Assembly (NCBI RefSeq): GCF_002741035.1
Contig: NZ_CP016808.1
Span: 1,612,001 to 1,676,000 of the forward strand
DNA length: 64,000 bases
From: Paenibacillus sp. BIHB 4019
GTDB lineage: Bacteria > Bacillota > Bacilli > Paenibacillales > Paenibacillaceae
Direction: 5' to 3'
Part shown: positions 8,295 to 18,278 of the stretch, piece after piece
Numbering within the stretch: the stretch's first letter is position 1
How the letters are laid out: each line of letters starts with the position of its first letter
Made by a program: the position numbers and the translations under genes
The notes under the pieces: generated by a model
Seen by the model: the letters and a program-made list of their open reading frames with translations, nothing else
Told to the model about the DNA's origin: nothing
Databases searched by the model: none

Positions 8295-8744
8295 CTACCA
8301 GCCAAAATCAAGCGTCTTGCCCGTCTCCGCCAGCGTCTTAATATTGCTGAGAATCATCCACCAGCTCGTCTTCGTATTTTCATACGACGGGTGGCCGGCT
8401 GGCCACTTATCATTGACCAGCGTCAGCTTCGTGCAGCCGCCGACCTTCTCAAGCGACAGCGTAAGCCGCGTCTCGAGCTCCGCATGATTTTCACGATATG
8501 AGGGCCCCGGGTGCTCCGTACAGCTGAATAGCTCATTTGGCTTATATTCCAGCACCGTTCCGTATACATGCACAACCTCTTCGCCCTTCTCATTTGGCCC
8601 GATGTACTCATAATGGGCACCTGGCTCAAACGTCGAATGCAGCGTGCTGCCAAAAAAGATTTTGCGCGTGTTTTCTGGCTTCATGAACGCATTCCAGACG
8701 TCCTCCGGCTCGGCATTCACATAAAAATCATATCTCAAATCCAT
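8295..8744 (-). CDS. SRPBCC / AHSA1-like (START fold) protein
   Basis: Cytoplasmic protein of 149 residues with the Activator-of-Hsp90 C-terminal-like (AHSA1) pattern: an N-terminal strand and AEPEDVWNAFMKPENTRKIFFG, a central FEPGAHYEYIGP turn, and the C-terminal amphipathic helix NTKTSWWMILSNIKTLAETG. These proteins have a hydrophobic cavity that binds small lipophilic ligands; the function here is unknown. Start ATG 8744 follows GGAGGAG with an eight-base spacer. The open frame runs on to 8882 but that stretch overlaps a palindromic repeat and is probably not coding. Divergent from an AraC-type gene, a common pairing. Confidence 0.85.
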   Translation of the reverse strand: MDLRYDFYVNAEPEDVWNAFMKPENTRKIFFGSTLHSTFEPGAHYEYIGPNEKGEEVVHVYGTVLEYKPNELFSCTEHPGPSYRENHAELETRLTLSLEKVGGCTKLTLVNDKWPAGHPSYENTKTSWWMILSNIKTLAETGKTLDFGW

Positions 8745-8840
8745 ACCTACACTCCTCCGCAATCGTGAATGGGCTGACCTTATACTTAAAAAATAGGAAA
8801 GGATATGATTTTTCCACCCTTTCGCTATATTTCCCGGAAT

Positions 8841-8880
8841 GAAACGCGCCGCGCCGAGAGAGGACGGCGAAAGCCGTTTC
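8841..8880. repeat. Dispersed palindromic element, copy 1 (REP-like)
   Basis: About 40 bases bounded by GAAACG and CGTTTC, containing a GC-rich GCGCCGCGCC core and a small hairpin ACGGC-GAAA-GCCGT. The reverse complement of 36312-36352 is closely similar, including the flanking CGGAWTGAAACGC. It lies in the noncoding region between two divergent genes. Confidence 0.7.
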
Positions 8881-8994
8881 ACCTTATCTTGCTAGTATGC
8901 TTGGCTATGATAAAATTATTATAACGTGCAAATAACAACAAGTATTGTAAAAACGCGACAACGACTATGACAATAAATTGCGGAGGAATTCATA

Positions 8995-9792
8995 ATGAGC
9001 GCAAACATGCAACGACCGAGCATGGGCCTTCTCCATTTGCAGGAGGGGGAGAAAAATTTTCAGCTTGCGCGTTATGCGCCTTCCGAGGATATTGCTTTTT
9101 TCGTCAAGCATTTCTGGATCGTGAGCTGGGACTTGACTGAGCAAAAACAATATTTGCAGGAGGTTGTGCCCAATCCATGCGTGAACCTTATCATTCAGCA
9201 AGGAAGAAGCGGCATTTTCGGGGCGGCCAAGCAGAAGTATAGTTATCTCGTAGAAGGCAAAGGCTGCGTATTCGGCGCGAAATTTCGCCCTGGCGGCTTT
9301 TATCCGTTTATGCAGCAGCCGGTGTCCTCTCTAGCAGACCATCCGCTGGGCATTCATGATATTTTCGATATAGATGGGCCAGCCATGGAGAAACTGCTGC
9401 TGTCACTGGAAGCGGAAACGGCAATGGTCGAGCTCGCCGAGCGCTTCATTAAGCCGAAGCTGCCTGAACAGGACGAGTCGGTCACGCTCATTAATCAGAT
9501 GGTTGATTGGATTATGGCCGAGCGTAGCGTTACTAAGGTCGATCAGCTATGCGAGGCTTTTCATATGAACAAAAGAACGCTTCAGCGTCTATTTGATCAA
9601 TATGTCGGCGTTACGCCAAAATGGGTCATTCAGCTGTACCGGCTGCAAAATGCCGCTGAAACGCTGGATCGCAGCCCAAGCCATGACTGGACGCAGCTGT
9701 CGCTAGAGCTTGGCTACCACGATCAATCGCATTTTATTAAAGATTTTAAAGCTGTTGTCGGCGTTACGCCGCAGGAATACGTCCGTAAATAG
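8995..9792 (+). CDS. AraC-family transcriptional regulator (N-terminal DUF6597-type domain)
   Basis: Regulator of 265 residues. The N-terminal half (to about 150) has the pattern YAPSEDIAFFVKHFWIVSW ... VPNPCVNLIIQQG ... FGAKFRPGGFYPF seen in AraC proteins with a small cupin-like sensor. The C-terminal half (about 165-265) holds two helix-turn-helices: KVDQLCEAFHMNKRTLQRLFDQYVGVTPKWV and WTQLSLELGYHDQSHFIKDFKAVVGVTPQEY. Ribosome site GGAGG is eight bases before ATG. Divergent from the SRPBCC gene, which it may control. A strong terminator follows at once. Confidence 0.9.
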   Translation: MSANMQRPSMGLLHLQEGEKNFQLARYAPSEDIAFFVKHFWIVSWDLTEQKQYLQEVVPNPCVNLIIQQGRSGIFGAAKQKYSYLVEGKGCVFGAKFRPGGFYPFMQQPVSSLADHPLGIHDIFDIDGPAMEKLLLSLEAETAMVELAERFIKPKLPEQDESVTLINQMVDWIMAERSVTKVDQLCEAFHMNKRTLQRLFDQYVGVTPKWVIQLYRLQNAAETLDRSPSHDWTQLSLELGYHDQSHFIKDFKAVVGVTPQEYVRK

Positions 9793-9793
9793 C

Positions 9794-9838
9794 AAAGAGA
9801 CAGCCCCTATGCTACGGGGAGCTGTCTCTTTGCTTTTA
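9794..9838 (+). terminator. Rho-independent terminator of the AraC-family gene
   Basis: AAAGAGACAGC and GCTGTCTCTTT pair over 11 bases with inner CCC/GGG, followed by GCTTTTATTT. It begins within a few bases of the stop codon and separates the convergent MCP gene. Confidence 0.85.
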
Positions 9839-9869
9839 TTTCTAATGAGGCTTGAAAGCCGGCACTCGC

Positions 9870-11570
9870 TTATACTTTGAATCTGCTGATTTTATCCTGA
9901 AGCTCCTCAGCCATGCTGGACAATGATGCCGCCGAGGAAGCAATTTCCTCCATCGAAGCAAGCTGCTCCTGTGTCGCTGCGGACACATTATGCGCGCCGC
10001 CCGAAGCTTCCTCCGCAATATGCGAAATTTGCTTCACGAAGCCGACAACCTCATCCGTGCTTGCCGCCATTTGCTCGGCACTAGCCGAAACCTCTTGGAT
10101 TTCGCCAGCTACCTTGTTAACGGCATCCAAAATTTGTTCGAAGGCTTCTCCAGCATTCGTCACAACCGCGATACCTTGCGATACCTCTTGTTTGTTCATC
10201 GTTACAGCTTGGACTGCATTAATCGTGTCCTTCTGAATAACGCTGACCAGTCCGGTAATTTGCATAGCCGAAGCGGATGATTGCTCCGCCAGCTTGCGGA
10301 CTTCATCTGCTACGACTGCAAAACCGCGACCGTGATCGCCTGCTCTTGCCGCTTCAATCGCCGCATTCAGAGCAAGCAAATTAGTTTGCGTTGCAATGGC
10401 GGTAATAACATCGGTAATTTTGCCAATCTCATCCGAACGCTCGCCAAGACCAGTAACCAGCTCAGCAAGCGAGGAAATCGAGCGCTGAATGGAGTCCATT
10501 TGCACAACGGCCTGCTGAATCGTCCGGTTTCCTTCTGACGATTGGGTAGCCGCATCAAGAGCCGAGGTAGATACGCTTTGCGCACGCAACGCGATCTGCT
10601 CGACGCCAATCGACATTTCGTCGATCGCTTGGGAAGAGCGCTTCACCATTTCAACCTGCTCGCTAGTTCCGACAGCCAGTTCCTCGACCGTTTCGGAAAT
10701 TTGCTCCGACGCCTTGCTGTTCTGGTCAGCGCTTGCCATCAGCTCCTCAGAGGAAGCAGCAACGAGTGAAGAGGTCATGGAAACGGAATGAATGACTTCA
10801 CGCAAGCTGTGGGTCATTGCATTAAAGGATTTAGCCAAATCGCCGATTTCATCGCGGTTTTTAATGACGATTGTCTCTCCGGTCAGATCGCCTTGGGCAA
10901 TTTGCTCCGCTGCTCTGCTTACTTTCTGTACAGACCTGGATACCATTTGCGCAATCAAGACTGCAATAGCCAGCGCCAGAATTACAGCTAAGATGACTAC
11001 AGCTATAATGGTATTCGTGCTTGTCATAGCCAAGTCGACCGACTGATCTGCAGCACTTTTCGATCCTTCGATGCCCAGATTGATCATTTTGGTAATATTA
11101 TCATTGGCTGTATACCAGAGCGGGTAAGCTGTTGCATGGAGCTCGCTTGCCCTTTCAAAGTTATTTTCTTTGCCATATGCGATAAACTCCGGCATTTTAG
11201 CCAAATAGAGATCCAGGCTTTTGCCGAATTCATCGAACAGCGCCTTCTCTTCTTCACTTTGAACCATCGTTGCTAATTGTTCACGTTCGGATTTCACCTT
11301 GTCGAGAAGCTCATTCAAAGCACTATTCATCTTGTCAACTTCATCTTTGTTCGTCTCGACAATGATGTTCAGGGCAAGACGCTCAATATCAGATACGTCC
11401 CCGTTCATAATTCCGAGAAGAGTTACGCTAGGCATCCACCTGTCATTCATTTCCTTTGCTTTATCACCCATGCCGTTCATGCCAAACATCGCGATTAATC
11501 CTGTTGCAACAAGCAGTAACGCTACCGAAATAAAACCCGTTAGCAATTTAAAACGAATGCTGAACCTCAT
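9870..11570 (-). CDS. Methyl-accepting chemotaxis protein
   Basis: Chemoreceptor of 566 residues: helix 1 (about 9-31), an extracytoplasmic four-helix-bundle sensor (about 35-185), helix 2 (about 188-211), HAMP ([20 protein letters not shown] onward), then a long coiled-coil signalling domain. The hairpin tip is intact: [20 protein letters not shown] followed by [20 protein letters not shown]. Methylation-type Glu/Gln pairs are visible in both helices. GAGGAG stands eight bases before ATG 11570. No CheA/CheW genes are adjacent, so it feeds a chemotaxis array encoded elsewhere. Ligand unknown. Confidence 0.93.
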   Translation of the reverse strand: MRFSIRFKLLTGFISVALLLVATGLIAMFGMNGMGDKAKEMNDRWMPSVTLLGIMNGDVSDIERLALNIIVETNKDEVDKMNSALNELLDKVKSEREQLATMVQSEEEKALFDEFGKSLDLYLAKMPEFIAYGKENNFERASELHATAYPLWYTANDNITKMINLGIEGSKSAADQSVDLAMTSTNTIIAVVILAVILALAIAVLIAQMVSRSVQKVSRAAEQIAQGDLTGETIVIKNRDEIGDLAKSFNAMTHSLREVIHSVSMTSSLVAASSEELMASADQNSKASEQISETVEELAVGTSEQVEMVKRSSQAIDEMSIGVEQIALRAQSVSTSALDAATQSSEGNRTIQQAVVQMDSIQRSISSLAELVTGLGERSDEIGKITDVITAIATQTNLLALNAAIEAARAGDHGRGFAVVADEVRKLAEQSSASAMQITGLVSVIQKDTINAVQAVTMNKQEVSQGIAVVTNAGEAFEQILDAVNKVAGEIQEVSASAEQMAASTDEVVGFVKQISHIAEEASGGAHNVSAATQEQLASMEEIASSAASLSSMAEELQDKISRFKV

Positions 11571-11710
11571 AACTTCACTCCTCTGATGTGTGTCTTAAAT
11601 ATATCGACATTTTGATCATGGGAGTGAATATGCTTTCGACATTTTTCGGGATAATATTGCTTTATTAGACAGGTCGCATACCATTATGCAATAGTCACAA
11701 GTGCAAGCTG

Positions 11711-12595
11711 CTAGAACAGCATAAGATTCAGCTGTCTCACATCCGCTCTCAGCTCGGAAACGTTGTCCAAATACGCAAGAAACACGCGTATAAGAGTCGG
11801 ATTCCGCTGCTCTGCCCGAGCCTCCTGCCCAAGGAGCGAAACGACCTCCCGCAGTTCTGCGCGAACAGCCTCTGGCTTAGGCAGCTCGTCTATTTTCCCC
11901 GCCAGTGCTTGAATAAACTGCACAGCCGTTTCCCGCCGTACCGGCTCATCGCTCGGGTTCAAATGGTTAAAATAGACGTTCGCGCTATCAATAATCGGCT
12001 TCGGCTGCTTAGCCGCCATATCGCGGACGACGGCGTCCATCCGGTCCACCAGAAAAGCGGCCAGCTCTGCCATCGGCACGGCTATGACCTTCTGAATGGC
12101 ATAGGACAAATATTGCAGCAGCATGCCTCGAAAAATGGTGACGACATCCCATATGATAGCGTCAATCTGCTCGCCGTACGCTTCTGTCAGCAGCTCCCGA
12201 TGCCACGACAGCATAGCCGCTTTTTTATTTTGCCATGCCGTCAAAAATTTATCATTCGCCGTTATCGGCAGCTCTTTAAAGTCGAGCATGAACAAATGGT
12301 TCTCCATCGTATAATACAGCTGGAATTCAATTTTCCGGCGAAACTTCTCCTTTGGCGCAAGCCCCTGCTGCGATTGCACACGGTCAAGCTCCGCTTCCTG
12401 CTCCAGCAATGAACGGTAGCAGGCGGTAAATACCTCGGTGAATAAATCTTCCTTGGAAGCAAAAAACTTATATATGCTCGCTTTCGCCATGCCGCAAGCT
12501 TCAGCAATATCCTGCATGGATGCAGCGCTGTAGCCCTTCTCCCGAAAAAGCGCCAAAGCAGCGTCTAAAATTTTTCCTTTTCGTAATTCCTCCAT
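11711..12595 (-). CDS. TetR/AcrR-family regulator with long C-terminal domain
   Basis: 294 residues, longer than the usual 190-220. N-terminal HTH: ILDAALALFREKGYSAASMQ ... ACGMAKASIYKFFASKEDLF. The ligand domain extends through an additional helical part ending DNVSELRADVRQLNLMLF. Divergent from an MBL-fold hydrolase/AbrB-type unit. Two 14-bp palindromes (12664-12677 and 12684-12697) overlap that unit's promoter, so this protein is the likely repressor. The ligand cannot be read from sequence. Confidence 0.9.
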   Translation of the reverse strand: MEELRKGKILDAALALFREKGYSAASMQDIAEACGMAKASIYKFFASKEDLFTEVFTACYRSLLEQEAELDRVQSQQGLAPKEKFRRKIEFQLYYTMENHLFMLDFKELPITANDKFLTAWQNKKAAMLSWHRELLTEAYGEQIDAIIWDVVTIFRGMLLQYLSYAIQKVIAVPMAELAAFLVDRMDAVVRDMAAKQPKPIIDSANVYFNHLNPSDEPVRRETAVQFIQALAGKIDELPKPEAVRAELREVVSLLGQEARAEQRNPTLIRVFLAYLDNVSELRADVRQLNLMLF

Positions 12596-12654
12596 TTAGA
12601 TGCCCTCCTCCCCCCTATCTTGACATGAGGAAAGAGCGAGGTCAACGTCTGGAG

Positions 12655-12697
12655 TTGACACCGAAACTATTTAGTTTTATATTGAACTCATAAGTTT
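12655..12697 (+). promoter_or_regulatory. Sigma-A promoter with two TetR-type operators
   Basis: TTGACA (12655-12660), a 17-base spacer, TATATT (12678-12683). AAACTATTTAGTTT (12664-12677) fills the spacer and GAACTCATAAGTTT (12684-12697) starts just after the -10; both follow RAACT-N4-AGTTT and begin 20 bp apart, two helical turns. This arrangement fits repression of the rightward hydrolase/AbrB unit by the divergent TetR protein. Confidence 0.7.
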
Positions 12698-12767
12698 TAC
12701 TTTACTGGTAAAGGAGGTGCGCTGCCGCTTGTTTCTATTTAAATAGGGATAAAGCTGTGGCCTGCAC

Positions 12768-13508
12768 ATGCGCATAGCCGAAGGAATTGAAATGCTGGAA
12801 TTGACTTTAAGCTTGGGAGACAATCATAGAGTCTTTCATCCCACAGCGATACTGGGTCCGGACTTTTGGGTGCTGGTTGATACCGGCCTGCCAGGTTCTG
12901 CTGAAGCGATTCAGCGAATGGTCGTAGAGGAAGGATTTCCCGATGTACCGCCAAGCGCTATTATACTTACTCATCAGGATCTGGATCATATCGGCGGCTT
13001 GCCAGGCTTTTTGTCCTCGAGTCGCAAGCTGCCCGTCGTTTACGCCCATCTTGGAGATCAGGCTGCGATTGACGGGAAAGAGCAGCTGCTCAAAGTGCCC
13101 CCTGAAAGGATGGCGCAGCTGCTTGAGACCATGCCTGAAACGCAGCGGACAGCATTTGAGCACACTTTTATCCATCCAACCCGTCCGAACGTTAATTTGA
13201 CGATTGCAGATGGCGATACACTCGACTTCGGCGGCGGGCTTACCGTCATTCATACACCCGGCCATACGCCGGGGCATATTGCTCTCTATCATCAGCCGAG
13301 CAAGACGCTTCTCGCGGGGGATGCCATGGTGGTAATCAATGGCCAGCTATCCGGGCCCGTGCCTGCTGCCACGCCAAACATGGCAGAGGCTATCCGTTCC
13401 CTCAGCAAGCTTAAAGCGTTTGATATCGAGCAGGTGATTTGCTACCATGGCGGGCTGTTCCAAGGAGACGCGAACAAACGAATTGCTGAGCTGGCTGACC
13501 AGCTGTGA
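12768..13508 (+). CDS. MBL-fold metallohydrolase
   Basis: Metallo-beta-lactamase-fold hydrolase of 246 residues. The metal site is the variant THQDLDHIGG (HxDxDH rather than HxHxDH), followed by IHTPGHTPGH, LLAGDAM and a late YHGG histidine. The HxDxDH variant occurs in a known group of uncharacterised MBL proteins. The start at 12768 gives the family-typical N-terminus (RIAEGIEMLEL) but has a weak ribosome site; ATG 12792 with AGGA upstream is an alternative. A strong AAAGGAGGTG at 12710-12719 is not aligned with either start. Overlaps the next gene by four bases (GTGA). Confidence 0.88.
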   Translation: MRIAEGIEMLELTLSLGDNHRVFHPTAILGPDFWVLVDTGLPGSAEAIQRMVVEEGFPDVPPSAIILTHQDLDHIGGLPGFLSSSRKLPVVYAHLGDQAAIDGKEQLLKVPPERMAQLLETMPETQRTAFEHTFIHPTRPNVNLTIADGDTLDFGGGLTVIHTPGHTPGHIALYHQPSKTLLAGDAMVVINGQLSGPVPAATPNMAEAIRSLSKLKAFDIEQVICYHGGLFQGDANKRIAELADQL

Positions 13509-14629
13509 CCCGTTTTGTAACGGCACTTGTGCTCGCTTTAGCCGGCGGCTATCTGTTCGCAGCACTTCATGTGCCGCTGCCTTGGCTGCTCGGTCCGATG
13601 GTATTCGCCTTTCTCGGTTCACGATTTCTGAAAAAGTCATTCAAACCGCAATGGCCCAGTTCCATGCGCAATCTAGCACTGCTTATTATTGGCTATTCAA
13701 TCGGACTGTCACTTACAGTCGACACGATGAAGGAAATGGGCCATCAGCTGCCGACTATGGTGCTTATGACGGTACTGCTGCTGCTATTTAGCGGGTTAAT
13801 TGGCATCACGATTGCCAAGCTGTCTGGATTGCTGCTGCCGACCGTCCTAATGGGCTGCATTCCGGGCGGCTTGTCGCAAATGGTTATTTTGGCGGAGGAT
13901 ACGAAGGGCATTGATATTACGGTTGTCACCTTCTTGCAGGTATCGCGGCTCATGATGATTATTTTCTGCGTGCCGCTGCTCGTATTCAGCCCATTATTCG
14001 GGAGCGTTCACGATGAGATCGTCGTTGCAGCAGCAGGCTCCGAGTGGGCGCAGTGGGGCGCCTTATTCCCAGGCATTGTGCCGTTTGCCCTCGCTTGTGT
14101 GGCGGCGGCGCTGCTGGCGAAAAAGATCAAGATGCCTTCGGCCTATTTGCTCGGCCCGATGATCGCAACCGCACTGCTTCATAACTTTGGCTTAGATGCT
14201 CCTCTGCTGCCATCGACCTTATTGAGCGCAGCACAGCTCATGATCGGCACCTATGTCGGACTGCTGCTGCGGCCGGAAAATTTGAAAAATAAAACACGCA
14301 TCACTCTGCTCGCCATCCTAAGCGGCATCGTCCTCATTGCCGGAGCGTTCGGCATGAGCCTGCTGCTTGCCAAGCTGCATAATCTGTCGCCTGCCACTGC
14401 TTTTCTTAGCATGTCCCCTGGCGGCATGGACCAAATGGGCATTATCGCCAAGGAAATTCATGCGGATGTTGCCATCGTCAGCGTCTACCAGCTGTTTCGA
14501 ACATGGTTCATCTACTTCGCCATCCCTCCCCTGCTGAGGCTGCTTTTCAAGCGAATCGGCAGTGGCAGCGGAACAGGATCAGAAACAGCAGCAGGCTCAA
14601 ATGGGAAGCAGCCGATGGAAAGCAAGTAA
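13505..14629 (+). CDS. AbrB-family integral membrane protein (putative transporter, PF05145 type)
   Basis: 374-residue membrane protein with about ten helices and an internal duplication: PLPWLLGPMVFAFLG near residue 20 recurs as MPSAYLLGPMIATALL near 215, and GCIPGGLSQMVILAEDTKG near 118 recurs as SMSPGGMDQMGIIAKEIHA near 305. This duplicated PGG-x2-QM pattern defines the AbrB/ammonia-monooxygenase-like transporter family (not the AbrB transition-state regulator). The tail is a low-complexity GSGSGTGSE stretch. GTG start overlaps the MBL stop (GTGA), so the two proteins are probably made in ratio and may act in one pathway. Confidence 0.88.
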   Translation: MTRFVTALVLALAGGYLFAALHVPLPWLLGPMVFAFLGSRFLKKSFKPQWPSSMRNLALLIIGYSIGLSLTVDTMKEMGHQLPTMVLMTVLLLLFSGLIGITIAKLSGLLLPTVLMGCIPGGLSQMVILAEDTKGIDITVVTFLQVSRLMMIIFCVPLLVFSPLFGSVHDEIVVAAAGSEWAQWGALFPGIVPFALACVAAALLAKKIKMPSAYLLGPMIATALLHNFGLDAPLLPSTLLSAAQLMIGTYVGLLLRPENLKNKTRITLLAILSGIVLIAGAFGMSLLLAKLHNLSPATAFLSMSPGGMDQMGIIAKEIHADVAIVSVYQLFRTWFIYFAIPPLLRLLFKRIGSGSGTGSETAAGSNGKQPMESK

Positions 14630-14631
14630 GC

Positions 14632-14671
14632 AAGGACAGCGGGCTTGAGCGAAGCCGCGCTGTCCTTTTTT
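14632..14671 (+). terminator. Rho-independent terminator of the MBL/AbrB unit
   Basis: AAGGACAGCG pairs with CGCTGTCCTT; the right arm runs into TTTTTT. It begins two bases after the stop codon. Confidence 0.88.
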
Positions 14672-14680
14672 ATCCGCCAC

Positions 14681-15628
14681 TTATCGTCTTTCGTTAGCTT
14701 TCCCCTCCATTTTAGCAAGGAACGCCTCCTCAAGCTCATTCCAGTTTGGCGTCGCTATATGGGCTTGCTGCTTCCAAACGTCGAACGCTTTATGCAAAAG
14801 GGCGATTTCCACGAATGAGCTATCTATCATTTTCGCAACGGGAAGACGATGATAAATTTTCAGAAAAAAGTAGACGAGCTGCCTTTTCCGGCGAAAATAA
14901 TCAACCTGGCTTGCAGGTGTAATCGTATAGCCGATAGCCTCCATTACTTTAAAGCCTTCATCAACGGCTGCAATCATTTGCAGGAGCAGCTTTTTGTCCT
15001 TCGCTATCTGTTTAAATTGATTGTCTTGGACATAACTTACGGAGCTCAACACCAGAATAAAGACAATGTGGCTTTTAAGCCATGCATCTATATCCTCATG
15101 ATAATCGATTTTATATTTGGCATCAGCAAATGCTTTGTCAATTAAATCTTTAAAGGGGAAAGGCCCGTTCAGGCTGCCAAGCACCATTTGACCGCCTCCA
15201 CGCACGGAGATCATGCGCCCCTTTTCTCTGCGTCCGCCGCTTAGCTGGAAGCCGAAGGCAGCCTTTTTGTCAGGCAAGCTATTCTCCAGCAGCTCTTGCT
15301 CCGTCGTACTAGCCGTCGGATTATTGCCGACAAACACGATATGGCTGCTTTTATTTTTCGCCAAAATCGGCAGCACAGATGGAAAATTATTATATTTCAT
15401 CACAACAAAAATCAGGTCATAGCTGTCATCCGCCGGGAGCGCTTGAATGATCTTCACTTTATCTACGGTCGTTTTACGCTGAAAATAATGGCGAATGACG
15501 AGCCCGTGCTCGCTCAGCTCCTCCGCTCTGCTTCCTCTCGCAAGCACCGTGACGTCATTGCCCCCCTGCACTAACACATGGGCCAGATAGCTGCCTAAAA
15601 CGCCCGCGCCATAAACTAATATTTTCAT
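14681..15628 (-). CDS. Ketopantoate reductase-like (ApbA/PanE family) oxidoreductase
   Basis: 315-residue NAD(P)-dependent reductase-like protein. N-terminal Rossmann motif VYGAGVLGSYLAHVL, then VTVLARGSRAEEL; the ApbA-type YDLIFVVMKYNN and FVGNNPTAS segments follow; the C-terminal helical domain begins near 180. True PanE makes pantoate for CoA, but a regulator-linked copy like this one is more likely a catabolic or detoxifying reductase; the substrate is unknown. GAGGGGG stands upstream of ATG 15628. Divergent from a TetR gene, the same arrangement as at 27.7-29.5 kb with a second reductase. Confidence 0.85.
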   Translation of the reverse strand: MKILVYGAGVLGSYLAHVLVQGGNDVTVLARGSRAEELSEHGLVIRHYFQRKTTVDKVKIIQALPADDSYDLIFVVMKYNNFPSVLPILAKNKSSHIVFVGNNPTASTTEQELLENSLPDKKAAFGFQLSGGRREKGRMISVRGGGQMVLGSLNGPFPFKDLIDKAFADAKYKIDYHEDIDAWLKSHIVFILVLSSVSYVQDNQFKQIAKDKKLLLQMIAAVDEGFKVMEAIGYTITPASQVDYFRRKRQLVYFFLKIYHRLPVAKMIDSSFVEIALLHKAFDVWKQQAHIATPNWNELEEAFLAKMEGKANERR

Positions 15629-15648
15629 ATTGCCCCCCTCATTCTTCT

Positions 15649-15750
15649 GAACACTTGTTGCTTTATCAACATTCGTTCAATACAATGATAGTACCAACGA
15701 CTTGGGTTCGCTTCAATCGCTAAATGGGTCCGAATCGTTGATTAATCAAC
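15649..15750. promoter_or_regulatory. Operator-like palindromes between reductase and TetR genes
   Basis: GTTGATTAATCAAC (15737-15750) is a perfect 14-bp palindrome; GTTGCTTTATCAAC (15657-15670) has the same arms. The element GAACACTTGTTGCTTTA (15649 on) recurs as GAACACCTGTTGATTTA (28856 on) in the second reductase/TetR intergenic region. Likely sites for the divergently encoded TetR proteins. Confidence 0.55.
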
Positions 15751-15795
15751 ATATTTGGCTTAGCTGTTTAAAATATTTTTTGGAGGAGGAGTCCT

Positions 15796-16365
15796 ATGGA
15801 CAGGAGGGTGCTCAAAACGCGGGAAGCGATAATGAAGGCTTTTATTGCGCTTATGGCCGAGAAAAATTTTGAGCAAATAACGATCAACGAAATTGCAGAC
15901 CGTGCCAATGTAAACCGGGGCACCGTTTATTTGCATTATGTAGACAAATTTGATCTTCTCGATCAATGCATAGAGGTCCATTTAGTCCAATTGCAGCAAA
16001 AATGCTTGCCTAACGAGGAAGCAACCTCCTTTACGTCTAAAGAGCTGCTGCTTCAAACCCTTGAATTTTTAGAGGAGCATGCTTTCCTATATTCGACTCT
16101 GCTGACGAACAAGAGTATTCCTGCTTTCCGAAGCCGCATGACGGAGTTGATGTTTCAGCAGCTTGGTGAAAACATCGATATGAGTGAGATGAATAAAGAC
16201 CGGAACAAAGAGGTACTGAAGCAGTTTTTAGTATCGGCTGCGATCGGTGTTCTGGAGTGGTGGATTACCCGTTCCATGCCCTACCCAGCTAAGGAAATGG
16301 CCGAAGAGTTATGGGCGCTGCTTGAGCGCAATCAGATGGTGCCGCAGAATATGGAATCGAAATAA
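15796..16365 (+). CDS. TetR/AcrR-family regulator
   Basis: 189 residues. HTH region LKTREAIMKAFIALMAEKNF, then ITINEIADRANVNRGTVYLHYVDKFDLLDQC, typical of the YvdT/RgfB-like group. The C-terminal domain holds LLTNKSIPAFRSRMTELMFQ and ends VLEWWITRSMPYPAKEMAEELWALLE. GGAGGAGG precedes ATG by about eight bases. Divergent from the reductase gene and related in arrangement to the TetR at 28997. Probably represses the reductase and itself. Confidence 0.9.
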   Translation: MDRRVLKTREAIMKAFIALMAEKNFEQITINEIADRANVNRGTVYLHYVDKFDLLDQCIEVHLVQLQQKCLPNEEATSFTSKELLLQTLEFLEEHAFLYSTLLTNKSIPAFRSRMTELMFQQLGENIDMSEMNKDRNKEVLKQFLVSAAIGVLEWWITRSMPYPAKEMAEELWALLERNQMVPQNMESK

Positions 16366-16411
16366 GCCAGTGCAGTTCCTCCTTGTAGAGGCACTGCACT
16401 GGCTTATTGTT
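16361..16411 (+). terminator. Rho-independent terminator of the TetR gene
   Basis: AATAAGCCAGTGCAGT (16361-16376) pairs perfectly with ACTGCACTGGCTTATT (16392-16407). The hairpin starts inside the stop codon region and can act for both convergent genes. Confidence 0.85.
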
Positions 16412-16457
16412 TCTGATCTGAAATGAATTCATTTATTCAAGTGGGCTGCCTAATCAG

Positions 16458-17674
<1,217 letters not shown>

Positions 17675-17899
17675 ATGAACAGCAATCCGCAAATTCGAAA
17701 ATGGTACCCCTTTGTCGGGCCGCATGATCCGTGCGAGCCGATGATTGTGCGGACGTATGTCGTTCCGCCGAACCAGTACATTCCTTTTCAGCCGATGAAC
17801 CTTCCGCAATTTTCGCTAGAAGAGGCGCTGCGGCTTGGAACGCTATGGCCTGCCTTATACAGCCCGTACGCATCCAAATGTGGAGGGGGGAGCTATTAG
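17675..17899 (+). CDS. cotJA: Spore coat-associated protein CotJA
   Basis: 74 residues, proline- and tyrosine-rich: KWYPFVGPHDPCEPMIVRTY, then VVPPNQYIPFQPMNLPQFS, then EEALRLGTLWPALYSPY. This matches the CotJA family of small coat-associated proteins made in the mother cell during sporulation. GAAGGAGG precedes the ATG. First gene of cotJABC; cotJB follows after two bases. In B. subtilis the operon is read by sigma-E RNA polymerase. Confidence 0.93.
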   Translation: MNSNPQIRKWYPFVGPHDPCEPMIVRTYVVPPNQYIPFQPMNLPQFSLEEALRLGTLWPALYSPYASKCGGGSY

Positions 17900-17901
17900 C
17901 C

Positions 17902-18174
17902 ATGAGTGAGCAGCCAATGGTGTGCGATGAAGCCTATTATGCCAAGCTTTTGGAGCTGCAGCAGCTGGATTTTGGCCTGCTTGAGCTGAACCTCTATCTC
18001 GACACCCATCCGCATGACCATCATGCCCTGCAGCAATTCAATTATTTGGCCCAGCAGCGCATGCAGTGCGCCCAGCAGTTCGAAATGAAGTATGGTCCGC
18101 TGATGAACTATGGACACAGCTTCTCGGGTTATCCTTTTCAATGGCCGAATACGCCTTGGCCTTGGCAGGTGTAG
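17902..18174 (+). CDS. cotJB: Spore coat protein CotJB
   Basis: 90 residues. YAKLLELQQLDFGLLELNLYLDTHPHDHHAL matches the CotJB core (long helix, then LYLDTHP). The tail is rich in P and W. The frame is open further upstream (from 17731) but there it overlaps cotJA; ATG 17902 follows GGAGGGGGGAGC in the cotJA end and gives the expected length. A 104-base spacer containing a hairpin separates it from cotJC. Confidence 0.93.
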   Translation: MSEQPMVCDEAYYAKLLELQQLDFGLLELNLYLDTHPHDHHALQQFNYLAQQRMQCAQQFEMKYGPLMNYGHSFSGYPFQWPNTPWPWQV

Positions 18175-18209
18175 CAGGCCTGACAGACAGTCAGCATGAA
18201 GCACAGCGG

Positions 18210-18253
18210 GCTGCCGCTGCTGACATCTGCGCAGCTCTCTAGAAAGCGGCAGC
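18210..18253 (+). other. Hairpin in the cotJB-cotJC spacer
   Basis: GCTGCCGCT (18210-18218) pairs with AGCGGCAGC (18245-18253). There is no T-tract, so it is not a terminator. It ends about eight bases before the cotJC ribosome site (GGAGGTG) and may set RNA stability or relative expression of cotJC. Confidence 0.45.
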
Positions 18254-18278
18254 TTAGCATGTTGGAGGTGACAATGGC

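Noticed and set aside
8745..8882. N-terminal extension of the SRPBCC frame
   Set aside because: The 46 extra codons overlap the dispersed palindrome and lack a ribosome site, while ATG 8744 has a strong one.
17731..17901. N-terminal extension of the cotJB frame into cotJA
   Set aside because: It overlaps cotJA in another frame; ATG 17902 with GGAGGGGG upstream gives the family-typical CotJB length.
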